Source of the DNA: Boseongicola sp. SB0662_bin_57
Lineage (GTDB): Bacteria; Pseudomonadota; Alphaproteobacteria; Rhodobacterales; Rhodobacteraceae
Assembly: GCA_009839535.1 (NCBI GenBank)
Contig: VXPN01000168.1
Coordinates: 1-8,167 of the forward strand
Direction of reading: 5' to 3'
DNA length: 8,167 bases
This document shows, in pieces, positions 5,841 through 8,167 of the stretch. Numbering within the stretch: position 1 is the stretch's first letter; each line of letters begins with the position of its first letter. The notes beneath the pieces were generated by a model. The model was not told the origin of the DNA. It worked only from the letters and a program-made list of their open reading frames with translations, and made no database searches. A program made the translations under genes and the position numbers.

Positions 5841-6824
5841 ATGCGTAAATTGCGTAGTTCAGCATTTCTGGCCGTATCTGGCCTTGCGATGAGTATCGGC
5901 ACCGCCTGGGCAGGTGACTGGTGTTCAGGGCAGACGATCCGGCTATTCTCGGGCGGCCCCGCCGGCGGAGCATTCAATTCGATCATTGATCGCGGCGCGA
6001 TGCAGGCGGCGGAAGACACCGGCGCAAATGTCCAGATCATCTATTCGGAGTGGGATTTCGACAAGATGGTCACGCAGCTGCGCGAGGCGATCAGCCAGGC
6101 ACCCGACGGCATTGCAATGATGGGACACCCGGGAGATGACGCGATCATGCCATTGGCGGCCGAAGCCGCTGCCGCGGGAATCCCGATGATGTACATGAAC
6201 GTGGACGTTCCGAAAGTGCGTGCGGCCTTCGGGTCGGGTTACGTTGGGGCCACGCTATATCAGCAAGGACGGAACCTCGGCGCCGAGACCCTGCGTCTTG
6301 CGGGCGACAGGCTGCAACCTGGCGACACTGCAATCGTCATGAGCCGGTGGGAAAGCGAAAACCGCGCTCAGCGTGAGCTCGGCCTTGTGGACGTGCTGGA
6401 AGAGTTCGGCATGACGGTCATCAAGCTGCAAGAGGCCGAAGGCGCCTCTGCCGACCAGATGCTGCAAATCCCGGTTCTGACCTCGACACTGATCGCCAAT
6501 CCCGACACCAAGCTCATTGGCTATCCTGGCGGCCCGTGGCTGGCTGCGGCACCGGTGTTCATGGATGCAGTTGGCAAAGGCCCCGGCGACATCATGGCGG
6601 TTGGCTTTGACCTTGGACAGGGCGTCATGACCGCGTTCGATGGCGGCTACGTGACGGTGACGGCGGACCAGCAGCCCTACCAGCAGGGATATCTTCCGGT
6701 TCTGTCGCTCTGCCAGCAGCTGGTCTACAAGCTCGGACCGCTTAACGTGGACACCGGCGCCGGCTTCGTGACGGCGGACAACTACAAAGATGTGGTTGCC
6801 CTCGCCGAACAGGGCGTCCGCTAG
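5841..6824 (+). CDS. Periplasmic sugar-binding protein of a CUT2-type ABC transporter
   Basis: A 327-residue substrate-binding protein of the ribose/autoinducer-2/rhizopine-binding type (Peripla_BP_4 fold). A Sec signal peptide is clear: MRKLR, a hydrophobic core to residue 20 and a cleavage site after TAWA (residue 24). The mature part starts GDWCSG and runs through IRLFSGGPAGG, DGIAMMGHPGDDA and the late VGFDLG and DTGAGFV blocks, typical of the family. Two cysteines, 28 and 291, seem to be the only ones in the mature protein and could form a disulfide. The ATG at 5841 is chosen because GGAGGG (5831-5836) sits at ideal distance and it gives the signal peptide; a longer start at 5784 would run across the operator. 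It heads the plus-strand transporter operon and is probably controlled by the divergent LacI-family protein. Substrate is unknown: a sugar, polyol or modified inositol is plausible. Confidence 0.92.
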   Translation: MRKLRSSAFLAVSGLAMSIGTAWAGDWCSGQTIRLFSGGPAGGAFNSIIDRGAMQAAEDTGANVQIIYSEWDFDKMVTQLREAISQAPDGIAMMGHPGDDAIMPLAAEAAAAGIPMMYMNVDVPKVRAAFGSGYVGATLYQQGRNLGAETLRLAGDRLQPGDTAIVMSRWESENRAQRELGLVDVLEEFGMTVIKLQEAEGASADQMLQIPVLTSTLIANPDTKLIGYPGGPWLAAAPVFMDAVGKGPGDIMAVGFDLGQGVMTAFDGGYVTVTADQQPYQQGYLPVLSLCQQLVYKLGPLNVDTGAGFVTADNYKDVVALAEQGVR

Positions 6825-6836
6825 CCCAAAAGTTCG

Positions 6837-6869
6837 CCCGGGCCGGCCGGTTTCCGACGCCAGCCCGGG
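6837..6869 (+). other. GC-rich stem between binding-protein and ATPase genes
   Basis: CCCGGGC (6837-6843) can pair with GCCCGGG (6863-6869) around a 19-base loop; an alternative pairing joins CCGGCC (6843-6848) with GGCCGG (6869-6874). No T-run follows. Such a stem could stabilise the upstream binding-protein message or lower expression of the ATPase, as is common in ABC operons, but GC-rich DNA forms such pairings often. Confidence 0.3.
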
Positions 6870-6897
6870 GCCGGATCTTCCAAACCGGAGCACGCCT

Positions 6898-7689
6898 ATG
6901 TCCGCGGCATCAGAGCCGGTCGTCGAATTGCGCAACATCGTCAAGCGTTTTGGATCGGTCGAAGCCTTGTCAGGCGTCACTATGACCGTCCGCTACGGCG
7001 AGGTTCTCGGGCTGTTGGGAGACAATGGCGCAGGCAAGTCAACGCTGATCAAGACTCTTGCCGGGGTGCACAGCCCTGACGAAGGCGAGATCATCGTGAA
7101 AGGCAAGGCTCGCAGGCCCTGGACACCCGCGGCTGCGCGTGATGCGGGCATAGAGACGGTCTTTCAGGACCGCGCGCTGGCACCGCAGCATTCCATAGTG
7201 ACCAATATCTTCATGGGGCGCGAAATCGCGAACGCCTTCGGTCTTCTGCGGGTGCAAATGCAGATCGACGAGGCCAACAGGCTGATGCGCGAGATCGGCT
7301 TTACCTCGAAGGTATTCAACCCGGAAAGCACGGTAGGGACGCTTTCAGGGGGTGAGCGGCAGGGCGTCGCGATTGCTCGTGCGCTCTACAATCAGGCCGA
7401 CGTGATCGTGCTGGATGAGCCGACGACAGCACTGTCGCTGACCGAAACCCAGAAGGTCTTCCGTTTCGTGGAGGCGGTCAAGTCCTCTGGCCGGACCGTG
7501 GTCTTCATCGGGCACAACATCCATCACGTGTGGGATGTTGCCGACCGGTTCTTCGTCATCGACCGTGGGAAAGAAGCCTTCGAAGGCGCCAAGTCCGCAT
7601 TCACCGGCGCCGATCACCTGATCGAGATGATGCACCAACTCGCAGAAACCGGCAGCGCCGACACAAGTTCGCTTTTGGAGCCGGCGTGA
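6898..7689 (+). CDS. Sugar ABC transporter ATP-binding protein, single-domain (FrcA-like)
   Basis: A 263-residue ATPase that drives the sugar importer from the cytoplasmic side. All core motifs are present: Walker A GDNGAGKST (about 41-49), Q-loop around TVFQDRAL, signature LSGGERQ followed by GVAIARAL, Walker B VIVLDEP, D-loop ALSL and H-loop VFIGHN. Only one nucleotide-binding domain is present, unlike the double-domain RbsA/XylG proteins, and the length fits the FrcA type used as a homodimer. The ATG at 6898 follows GGAG (6887-6890) by 7 bases; the open frame reaches back to 6790 inside the preceding gene but that part is not family-like. It lies 73 bases after the binding-protein stop and is followed almost at once by the permease start. 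The catalytic motifs look intact, so the protein should hydrolyse ATP if made. Confidence 0.94.
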   Translation: MSAASEPVVELRNIVKRFGSVEALSGVTMTVRYGEVLGLLGDNGAGKSTLIKTLAGVHSPDEGEIIVKGKARRPWTPAAARDAGIETVFQDRALAPQHSIVTNIFMGREIANAFGLLRVQMQIDEANRLMREIGFTSKVFNPESTVGTLSGGERQGVAIARALYNQADVIVLDEPTTALSLTETQKVFRFVEAVKSSGRTVVFIGHNIHHVWDVADRFFVIDRGKEAFEGAKSAFTGADHLIEMMHQLAETGSADTSSLLEPA

Positions 7690-7691
7690 GG

Positions 7692-8150
7692 ATGAACACG
7701 GTGGACGACGTGACGACCGATACCAATTCAGAGGACCACCGCACCGAGCAATCCCGATGGACGCTCTATTATCGCAAGAACGGTCGCGCGCTGAACGCAT
7801 TCCTGGCCCTTGTCCTGGTTTGGATCTTTTTCGCGGTGAACAACCCGGCTCTTTTTCTGAACCCGTTGTTCTACAATGCTTTCCTGTTTTCGGTTCCGGC
7901 AACGATTTTTCTGACCACCTCTTTGGTCTTTGTCATCGTTTCAGGCGAGCTTGATCTGGCATTTCCGTCGGTTGTTGGCGCCGCCGGAGGAGTGTTCATG
8001 TACTCCGTGGTGCTCGGAGTGCCGGTGATACTGGCGTTCCTTCTGACCATGGGATTCGGAGCGCTGATCGGTCTTGGAATCGGATTGATCGTCGTCTACG
8101 GGCGCATTTCGTCGCCCCCGTTCCACTCTGAAGTGCAACACCTGATGTAG
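7692..8150 (+). pseudogene. CUT2-type sugar ABC permease, N-terminal part, interrupted (FrcC/RbsC-like)
   Basis: The frame encodes 152 residues of a membrane permease that is normally about 320-350. After a hydrophilic 30-residue N-terminus come hydrophobic segments around residues 33-50, 60-80, 88-104 and 113-137. VIVSGELDLAFPSVVG matches the conserved G-x-DLS-x-G-S block of BPD_transp_2 permeases. The match ends at VYGRISS, where relatives continue into a conserved membrane segment starting about FIATLG; here the frame instead reads PPFHSEVQHLM and stops at TAG 8148-8150. Half of the transmembrane channel is therefore missing. Start: ATG 7692 lies two bases after the ATPase stop; GTG 7686, overlapping that stop and 5 bases behind GGAG (7677-7680), is an equally good alternative. 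Interruption by an insertion sequence is the best explanation; a frameshift is less likely because no other frame resumes the homology in the remaining bases. Confidence 0.75.
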
Positions 8151-8167
8151 TGTTGCGAGGCGTCGGA
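8115..8167. mobile_element. Probable end of an insertion sequence, continuing past the window
   Basis: Permease homology stops at about 8114 and the sequence that follows is unrelated. It contains CTGAAGTGCAACAC (8128-8141), whose reverse complement GTGTTGCACTTCAG resembles terminal repeats I recall for IS30-family elements; this family call is weak. GCAACAC (8135-8141) and GTGTTGC (8150-8156) form a perfect 7-base inverted repeat with an 8-base gap, possibly part of the element's end or promoter region. No transposase is visible in the remaining bases and the other terminus lies outside the window, so the exact junction and target duplication cannot be set. Confidence 0.4.

Noticed and set aside
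5654..6040. Upstream extension of the glucosidase frame, giving a 654-residue protein
   Set aside because: The extra 129 residues are not GH13-like, cross both operators and overlap the binding-protein gene on the other strand. The family N-terminus (WWRGACIYEVY) begins just after ATG 5653.
6255..6980. 241-codon minus-strand frame opposite the binding-protein gene
   Set aside because: Crosses from the binding-protein gene into the ATPase gene on the other strand; composition is that of an antisense frame.
1..8167. CRISPR arrays, tRNA genes or rRNA
   Set aside because: No regularly spaced repeat, cloverleaf-like segment or rRNA-like sequence was seen by eye on either strand.

Overview
The window looks like a high-GC alphaproteobacterial accessory region, most like Rhodobacterales or Rhizobiales. 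The evidence is GC-rich codon use, overlapping operon-style gene starts and the families present: MocD/MocE-like oxygenase parts, a rhizobial-type GH13 glucosidase and a FrcA-like sugar ATPase. Lineage is an inference from composition and family resemblance; no rRNA or housekeeping gene is present.

Layout. (1) Bases 1-344 hold the C-terminal end of an oligopeptide-type ABC ATPase, cut by the window edge. (2) About 350-803, minus strand, is the decayed 3' part of an IS4/Tn5-like transposase gene. (3) Bases 826-5653, minus strand, form a tightly packed five-gene unit, read from right to left: GH13 alpha-glucosidase, LacI-family repressor, a PanB-fold protein, a MocD-like membrane di-iron oxygenase and a MocE-like Rieske ferredoxin. 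(4) Bases 5654-5840 are a divergent control region with two near-identical LacI-type palindromic operators, mirrored TTGACC boxes and an inverted repeat midway between those boxes. (5) Bases 5841-8150, plus strand, encode a CUT2-type sugar ABC transporter: periplasmic binding protein, single-domain ATPase and the first half of a permease. (6) The permease reading frame breaks near 8114 and runs into what looks like the end of an insertion sequence, which continues past the window.

Working model (inference): the transporter imports a glucoside or related sugar/polyol, the cytoplasmic GH13 enzyme cleaves the alpha-glucosidic bond, and the MocDE-like pair oxidises or O-demethylates the substrate or aglycone. 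A PanB-fold protein lacking the usual PanB metal ligands acts at an unknown step. The repressor controls both arms through the twin CAAAAACGTTTTTG sites. This combination is not one I recognise as a described pathway and is the most interesting content here. The locus lies between an IS remnant and an apparent IS insertion, and the permease in this copy is broken, so the transport arm may no longer work unless another permease substitutes.
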